A stretch of DNA of 64,000 bases from Glycomyces buryatensis (GCF_004912275.1 NZ_STGY01000010.1:1-64000), one strand, 5' to 3'; numbered from the stretch's first letter, positions 1-8,436 are shown. Program-made: numbers and translations. Notes: a model not told the origin generated them from the letters alone.

Positions 1-371
1 CGAGGTGATCCCGACAAGGCCGTCTCCCACCCGGCCGGCCCGTAAGAGGCCGAACAGCTGCGGGACCCGATAGCACTCGGGGGCGAGAACACTCCGACCC
101 CCGTACATGGGGGCGGCGGTTCTCGGAATCGGTCAGGACGGCGAGTCGGCCAGAGGCTTGGCGTAGTCTGCTTGCACCTACTCGACACCTGTACTAATTC
201 CATATCCCTGTGCGTACCTCAATGATCCCCCTTTTCAGGCCCGGCCGCATCACCCGATCGGGGATAAAACCCTCATGTTCTACACCGAACCTGTTGCCCG
301 GCAAGGACATCGGTGCATGCGCCCTACGGCCTCGGCGGGTGCGGGGGAGTGGCACCCCGAATCGCGTCCGG
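1..371. other. Left edge, no gene recognised
   Basis: I see no supportable gene here. The first frame reads a short stretch to a TAA at 43-45 and could be the 3' end of a gene lying outside the window, but 14 codons cannot be identified. The rest is probably the downstream region of the minus-strand tetR gene. No clear terminator hairpin was found. Confidence 0.4.
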
Positions 372-1229
372 TCAGGACTCGCCGGCCATTCGTTCGAGCG
401 TGTCGCGGACCTCCGCGACGTGCTCGTCGTTCCACTCCACGTCCGGGTCGGGTTCCAGGAACGTCCATTCGATCGCACCGATCGCCAGGGCCGACAGGCT
501 CCACTCGGCGGGTGCTTCGCCGCCGAAGGCCTTGCCTTGCACGCGATCGTCGGCGAGGTTCGGGACGGTCGGATCCATGAGGAGTATGCCGCGCAGCGTG
601 GCGTTGAGGAGCATCGCCATCGTCTCGTAGCCGGCGCCGAGCTCGGGGCGGAGTCGATAGCCCAGCAGGCGGGCGATCTCCTGGTGGGCGGTGGCGATGC
701 GGGTGACGAAACTGCGTTCGGCCTCGGCGAGTGCTGCACGGACGTCCTCGCGCAGCGGGCCGTCGTCCAGGCTCAGGAAGGTGGCGTGCAGGGCGAGGTA
801 GGAGCGCCAGACCTTGGAGTGGCGCACGGATTCGAAGTCGCGATTGGCCCGAATGACCTCGCTGATGATCTGGCCGCGGCCCGCGGGGGTGCGCAGGAGC
901 TCGATCCGTTCGAGGACGGCCGCGGCGACGCCGCTCTGCGACTCCTCGGAGCCGAATTCGGCCGGGGTCGCGCCCTTTGCCAACTCGCGCAGCAGGTCTG
1001 AGAAGAACAGGTCCTTGTAGGGCCAGCGCCGGTAGACGGCGCTGCGGGCGACCCCGGCGCTGCGGATGACATCTTCGAGGCTGAGATGTTCCAGGCTCAC
1101 CGTCAGGCCGGTCTCGCCCACCATCTCGACGGCGGCGGCGAGCATTCGCTCCTCGGTTTCCTTGTCGGACAGGCGGGTTCGGCGTCTGGTCGGTCCCGAC
1201 ACAGCGGCCTCCTCGATCAGTTGAGACAT
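372..1229 (-). CDS. TetR-family transcriptional regulator
   Basis: This 285-residue protein has a TetR-type helix-turn-helix near residues 25-75: a helix with LAAAVEMVGE, then SLEDVIRSAGVARSAVYRRW, where the recognition helix ends in the usual Y-R-W. The C-terminal two thirds is a helical ligand-binding and dimerisation region that I cannot assign to a ligand. The N-terminal extension of about 22 residues is slightly long for the family. It diverges from the membrane-protein gene at 1310 with only 80 bp between them, so that gene is the likely target, together with autoregulation. An imperfect palindrome abuts the ATG. Family assignment is firm; the target is inferred from layout. Confidence 0.88.
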   Translation of the reverse strand: MSQLIEEAAVSGPTRRRTRLSDKETEERMLAAAVEMVGETGLTVSLEHLSLEDVIRSAGVARSAVYRRWPYKDLFFSDLLRELAKGATPAEFGSEESQSGVAAAVLERIELLRTPAGRGQIISEVIRANRDFESVRHSKVWRSYLALHATFLSLDDGPLREDVRAALAEAERSFVTRIATAHQEIARLLGYRLRPELGAGYETMAMLLNATLRGILLMDPTVPNLADDRVQGKAFGGEAPAEWSLSALAIGAIEWTFLEPDPDVEWNDEHVAEVRDTLERMAGES

Positions 1230-1249
1230 GATATCCCAAGTTTGGTATC
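1230..1249. promoter_or_regulatory. Candidate TetR operator
   Basis: The 20-bp imperfect palindrome GATATCCCAAGTTTGGTATC has symmetrical GATA/TATC ends and lies directly against the tetR ATG (1227-1229), in the 80-bp divergent region shared with the gene at 1310. Autorepressing TetR proteins usually bind such sites. The inner symmetry is imperfect, so this is only a candidate. Confidence 0.4.
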
Positions 1250-1309
1250 CTGAACTCTGGCTGGAGTCGAGAGCAGGCTACCAGCCCTGACACCACCTAG
1301 GAGCATCAC

Positions 1310-1957
1310 GTGAACACCACCGAGCCCGCCTCGAGGCCGAAACGCACCCGTCGCGCCGGCAAGATCACCGGCGGCATCGTCCTCATCGTCGTCGGATTCC
1401 TGTTCCTGGCGACCGCCCCGTTCCTCTCCGACTTCACCGCGGAGACCGCCCCGTACGAGAGCGACGCCTACGCGGTCGTCGGCGACAGCTGGGACGAGTC
1501 GTCTTACGGCGGTGACGGTCTCATCGAGTCCGCCAGCATCGAGATCACGCCCTCGGGCGACGCCCCAGTCTTCGCGGGCCTGATCCCGGCCGACGAGGCC
1601 GACGCCTTCCTCGGCGGCATCGGTCGCACCCTCCTCCACCGCGGGACCGCCGAGCACGGCCCCACCACCGAGGACGTCGCGGGCGACGCGCCCGCCGGAC
1701 TGCCGGGCGATTCCGACGTCTGGGCGGCGCAGATCGAGGGCACGGGCGTGCAGACGCTCGACCTCGGCGGCGCCGAACTCGAGGGGGAGTACGTCCCGGT
1801 CGTCATGAACGCCGACGGCACCGCGGGAGTCGGCGGCGAGGTCGTCGTCGAATACGAGATCCCGATGCTGCCGTGGGCCACCGCCGGCCTGGTGATCCTC
1901 GGGCTGATCGGCCTCGGCGGCGGCGTCTGGCTGCTGATCCGCGCCAAGCGCGCGTAA
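1310..1957 (+). CDS. Small membrane protein of unknown function
   Basis: The 215-residue protein begins with a GTG preceded by TAGGAG. It has a basic N-terminus, a transmembrane helix near residues 19-40 (GGIVLIVVGFLFLATAP), an acidic extracytoplasmic middle of about 140 residues, and a second helix near 185-210 (ATAGLVILGLIGLGGGVWLL) ending in a short basic tail. Both termini are therefore probably cytoplasmic with an outer loop between them. I do not recognise a family. It diverges from the tetR gene and may be controlled by it. Confidence 0.7.
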   Translation: MNTTEPASRPKRTRRAGKITGGIVLIVVGFLFLATAPFLSDFTAETAPYESDAYAVVGDSWDESSYGGDGLIESASIEITPSGDAPVFAGLIPADEADAFLGGIGRTLLHRGTAEHGPTTEDVAGDAPAGLPGDSDVWAAQIEGTGVQTLDLGGAELEGEYVPVVMNADGTAGVGGEVVVEYEIPMLPWATAGLVILGLIGLGGGVWLLIRAKRA

Positions 1958-2016
1958 GCAGGGAACAGAAAGGGGGCCGGGCATCGCCCGGCCCTCTTCG
2001 CCTTGCCGCGCCGGCC

Positions 2017-2802
2017 TCAGCGCCACACAGTTCGGGTGTGCGTGAGCTGGCAGCCCAGTCGGGTGAGGTTGGCATGGCTCGGTGAGTCGAGCGCGGCGGT
2101 GACCACGGCGAGATCGCAACTGGTGGCGGCGTCGCGCAGGCGTCGTGCGATCAGCGCGGTTTGGTATCCGTGCCTTCGGAACCGGGGGACGGTCGCGGCG
2201 CCGGCGAGGATGCCGGTTCCGTCGTGTGCGAACAACCCGGCGGCCGCGGCGGGCTGACCATCCACAAAGGCTAGATAGCGGCGAAAGCCCGCCGCGCTGT
2301 GCTCGATGGAGAGCATGTCCCGGAACGCCGTCTCGTCCGCGCCGATCCCATAGCCGCGGAACAGGGTGTCGAGGTACCGATCGTCGTCCGAACCGACCTC
2401 CTCGACCAGCACCGCAGCGGGCACATTGACCTGATCAGGCCGAACGTGCAAGGCGACAGTGGGTGGCATGGGAGCCAGGTCGGCCGCTCGAAGCAGCTCG
2501 TGCAGTTCGTCGCCCGCGTCCGGCGACCGGACCTCGATGGCGGGCCGTAGTCCGCGCCCGGTGTAGAACGCCAGCAGGTCGTCCAGCAGGTGGCGGTGCT
2601 CCAAGCGGAAAGGCCGGGCCTTGTTGTACGGCACGAGGTGAGCCAGCTCGGAGAGCGCTGTGGCCGTCACGTCCTCGAGGTGCCGCACCTCGGTCCCGGG
2701 GAATCGCCCGGATGCGGCGGCGAAATCCAGCTCCGTCTTGTGCATGAGCGACGCCTCGACTCGTTGGATCAGGTGCGCCGAGGTATTCGCGGGTCCGCTC
2801 AT
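2017..2802 (-). CDS. GNAT-family N-acetyltransferase
   Basis: This 261-residue protein has an unassigned N-terminal half and a C-terminal GNAT fold near residues 120-255. The acetyl-CoA-binding motif A is visible as AGAATVPRFRRHGYQTALI (the V-x-x-x-x-R-x-x-G pattern), followed by the family's conserved region around ALDSPSHANLTRLG. It probably acetylates an amine on a small molecule or protein; the substrate is unknown. A TAGCGT hexamer on the minus strand (2808-2813) lies 5 bp before the ATG with no Shine-Dalgarno sequence, so the gene may be leaderless. It points away from the small membrane-protein gene and shares no operon with it. Confidence 0.78.
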   Translation of the reverse strand: MSGPANTSAHLIQRVEASLMHKTELDFAAASGRFPGTEVRHLEDVTATALSELAHLVPYNKARPFRLEHRHLLDDLLAFYTGRGLRPAIEVRSPDAGDELHELLRAADLAPMPPTVALHVRPDQVNVPAAVLVEEVGSDDDRYLDTLFRGYGIGADETAFRDMLSIEHSAAGFRRYLAFVDGQPAAAAGLFAHDGTGILAGAATVPRFRRHGYQTALIARRLRDAATSCDLAVVTAALDSPSHANLTRLGCQLTHTRTVWR

Positions 2803-2836
2803 GCCGTCACGCTACCCGCGGATCTCAAGTGCCCGC

Positions 2837-2895
2837 GAAACCGCAAGGCCCGCGCCGAAGTCCTTGTGAGACTTCGACCCGGGCCTCGCGGTTTC
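2837..2895 (-). terminator. Long hairpin downstream of the first HNH gene
   Basis: GAAACCGC and GCGGTTTC (2837-2844, 2888-2895) enclose a GGCCCG/CGGGCC pair and an inner CGAAGTC/GACTTCG stem. The hairpin lies 10 bp after the stop codon of the minus-strand gene at 2905. There is no T-run, so it is a hairpin-type terminator or an mRNA 3' stabiliser. Confidence 0.6.
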
Positions 2896-2904
2896 AGGAG
2901 GAGA

Positions 2905-3561
2905 TCAGACGCCGCAGTAGGTGCTCAACTGCGAACGCAGGGCGGTCTTCTCCGCCGAGTTCACCGAGAGGCCGTAGCGGTACTTCACATTGATCCAGGC
3001 CTTGGCGTAGTTGCAGCGGACCGAAGTGACCGGAGGGACCCACTCGGCCGGGTCCCTGTCGCCCTTGGAGGAGTTGACGGAGGTGGAGGCGATCCACAGC
3101 TGCGGCGAGCTGATGTCGTTGGCGAAGCTCTGGCGCCGGGCCGTGGTCCAGGACCAGGCTCCGGACGTCCACGCCTCCTTCAGGGCCACCACGTGGTCGA
3201 TGGTGGCGCTGGACGGCGTGGACGTCCAGACGTTGTCGAAGTCGGAGTGCCAGCGGCCGGAGGTCGGGTAGCAGTTGGAGCCGACGGTGACGTTCTCGCC
3301 GTCGCGCCTCAGGACGTATTCACGCGCGCTGCAGGTGCCGCTGACGGTCACCCAGTGCGGGAACAGGTCGCGGTTGTAGGTGCTGTCGTGGGATTCCGAC
3401 GCGACGGTCAGGGAGTTGAGCTGGGAGAGGGCCGTCGAGGAGGCGGGGATTCCCGGCGGGAGATGGGCCGCCGCCGGGGCGACGTCGAAGACGAGGACGG
3501 CCAGCACGGCGGCCGTGATCGCGACGGACAGGTTGCGGGCAAGGCGCTTCCAGGTGTGCAT
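2905..3561 (-). CDS. Secreted HNH/DUF1524-type endonuclease
   Basis: The 218-residue protein has a Sec signal peptide (basic MHTWKRLARN, hydrophobic core, AAA-type cleavage near residue 32). The mature part matches secreted actinobacterial HNH nucleases of the DUF1524 kind: TIDHVVALKEAW carries the DH core, and a later N-S-S-K-G-x-x-D-P-A-E-W block supplies the second part of the metal site. Two cysteine pairs suggest disulfides in the exported protein. The start is supported by a GGAG seven bases upstream. It is about 50 percent similar by eye to the neighbour at 3700, so the pair looks like a tandem duplication. Nucleolytic activity is inferred from the family. Confidence 0.82.
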   Translation of the reverse strand: MHTWKRLARNLSVAITAAVLAVLVFDVAPAAAHLPPGIPASSTALSQLNSLTVASESHDSTYNRDLFPHWVTVSGTCSAREYVLRRDGENVTVGSNCYPTSGRWHSDFDNVWTSTPSSATIDHVVALKEAWTSGAWSWTTARRQSFANDISSPQLWIASTSVNSSKGDRDPAEWVPPVTSVRCNYAKAWINVKYRYGLSVNSAEKTALRSQLSTYCGV

Positions 3562-3631
3562 GGAGATGCTCCAGAGAACGAGGGAAAGGCGGATCGAGGG
3601 AGGTCATGGATCGAGTGGAGTCGGGTTGCGT

Positions 3632-3663
3632 TCGCCCGCTTCGAGGATCGCCGAAGCGGGCGA
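3632..3663 (-). terminator. Hairpin downstream of the second HNH gene
   Basis: TCGCCCGCTTCG (3632-3643) pairs perfectly with CGAAGCGGGCGA (3652-3663), giving a 12-bp stem with an 8-base loop. It lies 37 bp downstream of the minus-strand stop at 3700 and separates the two nuclease genes into different transcripts. There is no T-run. Confidence 0.6.
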
Positions 3664-3699
3664 GCGCGGGTCGTACGTCGGTGCCCGGAGGGGCCTGCG

Positions 3700-4728
3700 T
3701 CAGACGCTGAGCGACCAGCCGTTCAGGGTGCCGGTGGAGCCGCCGCTGTAGGTGTCCCGCACCTGGAGGGTCCAGGTGCCCGAGGCGGCCTCACTGGAGA
3801 GGTTCACGGTGTACGAGCGCGAGCCGAAGTTGCCCGAATTGGAGCTGGAGGACTGGACCCGGTAGACCGAACCGTCCGGGGCCCTGAGGTCGACCTGGAT
3901 GTCGCCGTAGTACGCGTGGGTGATGTTCACGGTGACCGAGCTTGAGGAGGAGGCCGATCCGCTGCAGCTCAATGCGATCGTGGAACTGACGGTGCTGCCC
4001 TCGGTGATGGTCCTGGCGGAGTTGGAGGAACCGGTGCAGTCGCCGGTGCCCGGGTCGCCGCCGGAGGTGCCGCAGTAGGTGTTCAGGTGCGACTGGATCG
4101 CGCTCTTCTCGGCGGAGTCCACGGTCAGGTTGTAGAGGTACTTGACGTGGGTCCAGGCCTTGACGTAGTCACAGCGCACGGCGGTGTTGGGCGGCATCCA
4201 CTCGGCGGGGTCGTCGGCGCCCTTGGAGGAGTTGACCGAGGTGGTCGCGATCCACAGTTGCGGCGAGTCGATGTCGTTGGCGAAGGCCTGGCGCTGCGCC
4301 GTGGTCCACGCCCAGGCGCCGGAGCCCCAGGCCTCGCCGAGCGCTACGACGTGGTCGATGGTGGCGTTGGAGACCGTCGAAGTCCAGACATTGTCGTAGT
4401 CGGACTGCCAAGAGCCCGAGTCGGGTTGGCAGTCCGACCCGGTCTCCACGTTGCTGCCGTCGCGGCCCAGGACGTACTGGCGGGCGGTGCAGCCGCCGCC
4501 GACGCTGGACCAGTGGGGGAACAGGTCGCGGTCGTAGGTGTTGTTGTTCTGTTCGGTCCGGACGGTGAGCGCGTTCAGCTCGGTTTGAGCCGTTGCGGCC
4601 GAAGGAATGCCGGGGGGCCGGACGGCCTCGGCGGGGGCGGAGGAGAGGGCGACGAGGGCAAGGGTGCCGAGCGAGGCCGCCGTGAGGACGGCGACGGCGC
4701 GGTGCACCATGCGTTTCCAGGTGTGCAT
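3700..4728 (-). CDS. Secreted HNH-type endonuclease with C-terminal P-domain
   Basis: This 342-residue protein has a signal peptide (about 1-36), an HNH/DUF1524-type nuclease domain (about 40-225) with TIDHVVALGEAW and the N-S-S-K-G-x-D-D-P-A-E-W block, a Gly/Asp-rich linker, and a C-terminal beta domain (about 235-342). That last domain resembles the proprotein-convertase P-domain: HAYYGDIQVDLRAPDGSVY and a final GTLNGWSLSV. P-domains usually sit behind subtilisin-like or metallopeptidases, so a nuclease carrier is unusual. The start is fixed by AGGAG nine bases upstream. The nuclease part is a paralog of the gene at 2905, which lacks the P-domain. Confidence 0.82.
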   Translation of the reverse strand: MHTWKRMVHRAVAVLTAASLGTLALVALSSAPAEAVRPPGIPSAATAQTELNALTVRTEQNNNTYDRDLFPHWSSVGGGCTARQYVLGRDGSNVETGSDCQPDSGSWQSDYDNVWTSTVSNATIDHVVALGEAWGSGAWAWTTAQRQAFANDIDSPQLWIATTSVNSSKGADDPAEWMPPNTAVRCDYVKAWTHVKYLYNLTVDSAEKSAIQSHLNTYCGTSGGDPGTGDCTGSSNSARTITEGSTVSSTIALSCSGSASSSSSVTVNITHAYYGDIQVDLRAPDGSVYRVQSSSSNSGNFGSRSYTVNLSSEAASGTWTLQVRDTYSGGSTGTLNGWSLSV

Positions 4729-5055
4729 AGTGAGCTCCTGAAGGGACTGAGGGGGACCGGGCCAGCGGGGGCGAGCCGGTGGGGATGTGAAGCCGGCTCA
4801 TATTCATAGAAACATGGGATCATTGGCCCGGTCAATCCCCCGCAAGAAGTGTTAACCGCCGCGACACGCGCAATGAGCGGCAACGTCACCCAATTCGCCC
4901 CAATCGACGAAGCGGAAGTTCGGGGCGCCGGTGGGGAACAGAACGGGCGGCGCGGCCAGCCGGAGGGAGCCGGCTGACCACGCCGCCCGGCCTGATTGCG
5001 GCCTCATCGTTTGGACGGCGAGACCTCAAGCGGTGCAGCGAATGTGGTTGTGGCG
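4729..5055. other. Intergenic region between secreted-protein genes
   Basis: This 327-bp stretch has no gene. It holds the leader and promoter of the minus-strand nuclease gene at 3700-4728 (a TTGACC element on the minus strand at 4830-4835, without a convincing -10 at standard spacing) and, at 4945-4988, a hairpin that ends the gene at 5056. The 4790-4870 part is visibly more AT-rich than its surroundings. Confidence 0.5.
4945..4988 (-). terminator. Hairpin downstream of the I36-like gene
   Basis: GGGCGGCG (4945-4952) pairs with CGCCGCCC (4981-4988), and an inner CAGCCGG/CCGGCTG pair extends the stem. It lies 67 bp after the stop of the minus-strand gene at 5056. There is no T-run. Confidence 0.55.
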
Positions 5056-5454
5056 CTAACACTCACCACCCCAGTACATGTTGCGGATGGTGGCATTGAC
5101 GGCCCCATCGCGCAGGTCGAGCTTGTAACCGTCGCCCGGGCGGAAGTGCAGGCAAGTGTCGTACCATTCGCTGCCGCCGTAGTACTTGTACTCGAAGTAG
5201 ACGTGATCGGCGCCGGCCTGCTGATTCCCGTTGTTCACAACGACCCAGAAGTGCTCGCCATCGGGGACGTACCCGGGTGTCTGGTAGGACAGATATCGGG
5301 GTGTGATGTCGCCGTTGTAGAGGCAGACATTGCCCGACTCGCATCCCCTCCAGGTCTCGCCCGCGCTGGCGGGAGTGCCGGTCGTCAGTACGAGCATGGC
5401 CATGCTGGCGGCGGCGATCGCTGCGATTACGGTGCGGCGCAGTCGCGTGGACAT
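5056..5454 (-). CDS. Secreted small protein, peptidase inhibitor I36-like
   Basis: I chose the ATG at 5454 because GGGGAG lies just upstream; a longer frame to 5484 has no such signal. The 132-residue product has a basic start (MSTRLRR), a hydrophobic core and an A-S-A cleavage site near residue 31. The mature part of about 100 residues has four cysteines and a CESGNVCLYNG segment typical of actinobacterial I36-like secreted proteins (beta-gamma-crystallin fold). It is rich in aromatic residues, especially Tyr. Inhibitor activity is not shown by the sequence. It is the third secreted protein in a row on this strand. Confidence 0.65.
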   Translation of the reverse strand: MSTRLRRTVIAAIAAASMAMLVLTTGTPASAGETWRGCESGNVCLYNGDITPRYLSYQTPGYVPDGEHFWVVVNNGNQQAGADHVYFEYKYYGGSEWYDTCLHFRPGDGYKLDLRDGAVNATIRNMYWGGEC

Positions 5455-5568
5455 ATTGTCTCCCCTTCGAGTGGACTCGCCCATGACAGAGGGTCGCGAG
5501 AAAGTTACATCTTAACGGGAATCCCGCACTCGATTGGCCGACGCGGCAAAGCCGCCGAGGCGTCGGCG

Positions 5569-6909
5569 TTATTCGACCTCGCGTCGCGGATTGAGCTGGT
5601 CCACGAGCCACACGTCCACGACGTCATTGACGATCGTGCGGACGGCCTCGTTCTCGCTCTCCAGGTGCTCGCCGTCGGTGCGGCCGATGACGGCGTACAT
5701 CAGGTAGTGGCCGTAGGTGTTGTAGCCGACCATGGTCGCCGACCGACCCAGCTCCTCACCTGCGCCGCCGGTCCGGAATGCGGCGAAGCCGCCCTCCAGT
5801 CCCTCGTCGATCGCGGTGCGCAGCTCCTCGGCCTCGGCGGCGTCGGCCAGGTTGAGGACGCCGGCGGTCGCCACGTAGGCGCCGTCCAGACTGACCAGTG
5901 TGGAACGGACGGTCTGGGTGCAGTCGGTGTCGGCGAGCAGTTCGGCCAGCTCGTCCAGCGCGGCGTCGGCGCAGTTCGAAAGCTCTTCGGTGTCAAGGAC
6001 CTCGTATGCGCCGGCCGCGCCCTCCGGGGCGATGGTGCCCGCACCGAAGAGCTCCGCGGCGGTGATCGGCTCGGGGTCGGTGTCGCGGTTCTCGATCGGG
6101 TCGACCACCTGGGGGGCGTCGGCGGCCTCGTCCTCTTCGGAAGCCTGGGCCGGGTCGGCTTGGGGCTGCGAGCTCTGGACGGGATCCGGCTCGCCCTCGC
6201 GGAGCACGATGAATGCCCCTGCGCCGCAGGCGGCCACGACCGCGAGTCCACTCACGACCGACAGGGCGATGAGCCACCACCGGGTGCGCTTGCGGGCGCG
6301 CCGCGCGGCGCGGCGGAGGGGCCGGGAAGCGTGGATGCGCTCAAGGTGCTGCTCCATCTCCTCTTCGGGGGAGCGCTGAGTACCCGAGGACGGCAGTGAC
6401 ATCTCCTCGGCGCTGAGACGAGCGGTGGGCGCGTTGGCCAAGTCGGCCCCGCTCTTGGCGACCGGCGCGCCGGTGCGGCCGCGCGTCGTGGAGGAACCGG
6501 GATCGACCTGCGAAGCGGCACGGGTCCGGCCGGGCCGTCGGGCGCCGTCCCGTTCCGTGTCGGTCGGTGCGAAGTAGCCGTGTCCGGCGGCGTTCTCGTT
6601 GCGAACGGTGGCCGCCGGGTCGGCGGCCAGCGGCGTGTCGAGCGGGAACTGCTCGTTCGAGCGGCCCTTGGGAGACTCGCCGGCTCGGGTCCACTCGACC
6701 GGAATCGGATCGGAGCCGAGGTCGGAGAGCCCGCGCGCGGTCGCCCGCGCGGCGGGCTCGTGCGGTGCCGCCGCGGCGGTCGCCGGACTGCGGTCATCGG
6801 AATTGATATCCGCGCCGGAGTGGGAAGGACGCCCCTGCTCTCGCTGCGGGATGCCGAAGGGGGACGGGCCATGTGCCATAGATCGGAGCATAAACCCGCC
6901 GCGGGCCAA
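5569..6909 (-). CDS. Membrane-anchored protein of unknown function
   Basis: The protein is up to 446 residues long, and I recognise no family. The first 200 residues are polar and probably disordered. Then come a run of Arg/Lys, one transmembrane helix near 212-236 (WLIALSVVSGLAVVAACGAGAFIVL), an acidic Pro/Gln/Asp/Glu linker, and a folded extracytoplasmic domain of about 150 residues containing two cysteines (NCADAALDEL and TDCTQT) and a Y-N-T-Y-G-H-Y-L-M-Y-A-V segment. The topology is N-in, C-out. The start is uncertain: TTG at 6909, ATG at 6891 and ATG at 6879 are all possible, and none has a strong ribosome site. Confidence 0.7.
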   Translation of the reverse strand: MARGGFMLRSMAHGPSPFGIPQREQGRPSHSGADINSDDRSPATAAAAPHEPAARATARGLSDLGSDPIPVEWTRAGESPKGRSNEQFPLDTPLAADPAATVRNENAAGHGYFAPTDTERDGARRPGRTRAASQVDPGSSTTRGRTGAPVAKSGADLANAPTARLSAEEMSLPSSGTQRSPEEEMEQHLERIHASRPLRRAARRARKRTRWWLIALSVVSGLAVVAACGAGAFIVLREGEPDPVQSSQPQADPAQASEEDEAADAPQVVDPIENRDTDPEPITAAELFGAGTIAPEGAAGAYEVLDTEELSNCADAALDELAELLADTDCTQTVRSTLVSLDGAYVATAGVLNLADAAEAEELRTAIDEGLEGGFAAFRTGGAGEELGRSATMVGYNTYGHYLMYAVIGRTDGEHLESENEAVRTIVNDVVDVWLVDQLNPRREVE

Positions 6910-7087
6910 AACCGGGATTGTTCCCCCGGGAGAGGGAGCGCTTCGCGTCGCGCCCTAGCTAGCGCCAACCGCGCCGCGCCGCGAGGCCCGGGCCGAACCG
7001 GCTCAGGTTCTGCGAGTCCAGTGCGATCCGGCGACGAGTTGCGGCACAGATGCGGCAGGTTGCCATCAAGGGTCTTGCGCAAGTTGT

Positions 7088-7102
7088 GCGTATGTCATAC
7101 GC
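7088..7102. promoter_or_regulatory. Perfect palindrome, TetR-type operator upstream of the monooxygenase gene
   Basis: GCGTATGTCATACGC is a perfect 7+1+7 inverted repeat about 100 bp before the monooxygenase ATG. The GTATG/CATAC half-site resembles operators of many TetR repressors. It does not match the palindrome beside the tetR gene at 372-1229, so its regulator is probably encoded elsewhere. Confidence 0.55.
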
Positions 7103-7194
7103 TAAATGAGTTTCGGACGGTCGAACGCGCGAGCGGTGCGACCAAGGCGCCGGAGCCCACACCCCTTGTCCGGCAAGCGATAGGAACCTCCCCC

Positions 7195-8394
7195 ATGTCC
7201 GACAATCGTCGCGTCCTCATCTCGGGCGCCAGCATCGCCGGGACCACCGCGGCCTATTGGCTGCACCGGCACGGCTTCACGCCGACAGTCATCGAGCGCG
7301 CTCCGGCGATCCGCGAAGGCGGGTACAAGATCGACATTCGCGGTGCGGCACTCGACGTCGTGTCCCGTATGGATCTGCTGGAGGAGGTCCGAAGGCATCC
7401 CACCGAGGTCAAGAACGCGACCATTGTGGATGCCAGAGGTCGTAAGGTGGCCAGCCTGGACGCCGACGGTGCCGGCGGGCGCGAGATCGAAGACGCCGAG
7501 ATCATGCGCGGCGACCTCAACCGCATCATCTATGAAGCGACCAAGGCCGACGTCGAGTACCGCTTCGAGGAATCGATCAGTGCGATAGAGGTCGGTGACG
7601 ACTCCGTCAAGGTCGACTTCGAGAGCGGATCGGCCGAGGAGTTCGACCTCGTCATCGGCGCCGACGGCGCCCACTCCAATACGCGCTCCCTCGCCTTCGG
7701 CCCCGAGACGGACTACCTCCACGATCTCGGCTACTACGTCGCCATCTTCAGCGTCCCCAACCACCTCGGTCTCGACCGCGAGGAACTGACCTACGTCGGT
7801 CCCGGCCGCACCGCGCTGACCTACAGCACCGCGGGCGACACCGGCGCGAAGGCGATGTTCATGTTCGCCTCCGACCCGCTCGAATACGACCACCGCGACC
7901 GCAATCGGCAGCAGCGGCTCCTCTCCGAGGCCTACGCGGGCGAGGGCTGGGAGGTGCCCAAGTTCCTCGAGGCGATGGCCGACGCACCCGACTTCTACTT
8001 CGACTCGATCAGCCAGATCCGCATGGACAAGTGGTCGAACGGACGTGTCGCCCTGGTCGGCGACGCCGCGTACTGCGCCTCCCCGGCATCGGGCCAGGGC
8101 ACCAGCCTCGCCCTCGTCGGCGCCTACGTCCTGGCCGGAGAAATCGCCGCCGCCGGCGGCGACACCAGCGGTTTCGAGGCCTATGAGCGTCAGCTCGGCC
8201 ACTTCGTGTCCGTGAACCAGAAGCTCGGGCCCTCCAATATCAAGCAGATGGTCCTGCGCAGCAAGATGCAGGTCCGGATGGCGATGACGTTCATGTCGCT
8301 GATGTCGCGCATGCCCGGCAAGGACCGCATGACCGCGAAGATCGTGGAGACGATTCACCAGGCCGCCACGGCCATCACTCTCAAGGACTACTGA
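7195..8394 (+). CDS. FAD-dependent monooxygenase
   Basis: This 399-residue flavoprotein belongs to the PHBH-like aromatic hydroxylase family. The dinucleotide-binding fingerprint is at the N-terminus (LISGASIAGTTAAYWL, residues about 8-23). The DG motif is GADGAHSNTR and the FAD-ribityl GD motif is GRVALVGDAAYCASP. I chose the ATG at 7195, which fits the family's usual N-terminus just before the first beta strand and has TAGGAACC upstream. The substrate is unknown; relatives hydroxylate aromatic or polyketide compounds or inactivate antibiotics such as tetracyclines. The VOC gene follows 42 bp downstream and is probably co-transcribed. A palindromic operator lies upstream. Confidence 0.85.
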   Translation: MSDNRRVLISGASIAGTTAAYWLHRHGFTPTVIERAPAIREGGYKIDIRGAALDVVSRMDLLEEVRRHPTEVKNATIVDARGRKVASLDADGAGGREIEDAEIMRGDLNRIIYEATKADVEYRFEESISAIEVGDDSVKVDFESGSAEEFDLVIGADGAHSNTRSLAFGPETDYLHDLGYYVAIFSVPNHLGLDREELTYVGPGRTALTYSTAGDTGAKAMFMFASDPLEYDHRDRNRQQRLLSEAYAGEGWEVPKFLEAMADAPDFYFDSISQIRMDKWSNGRVALVGDAAYCASPASGQGTSLALVGAYVLAGEIAAAGGDTSGFEAYERQLGHFVSVNQKLGPSNIKQMVLRSKMQVRMAMTFMSLMSRMPGKDRMTAKIVETIHQAATAITLKDY

Positions 8395-8436
8395 GCCGCC
8401 GAGCTCGACCCGAAACCCACCGACCGAAGGATTGAC

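Noticed and set aside
210-1001. Plus-strand frame opposite tetR
   Set aside because: The minus strand encodes a clear helix-turn-helix protein here.
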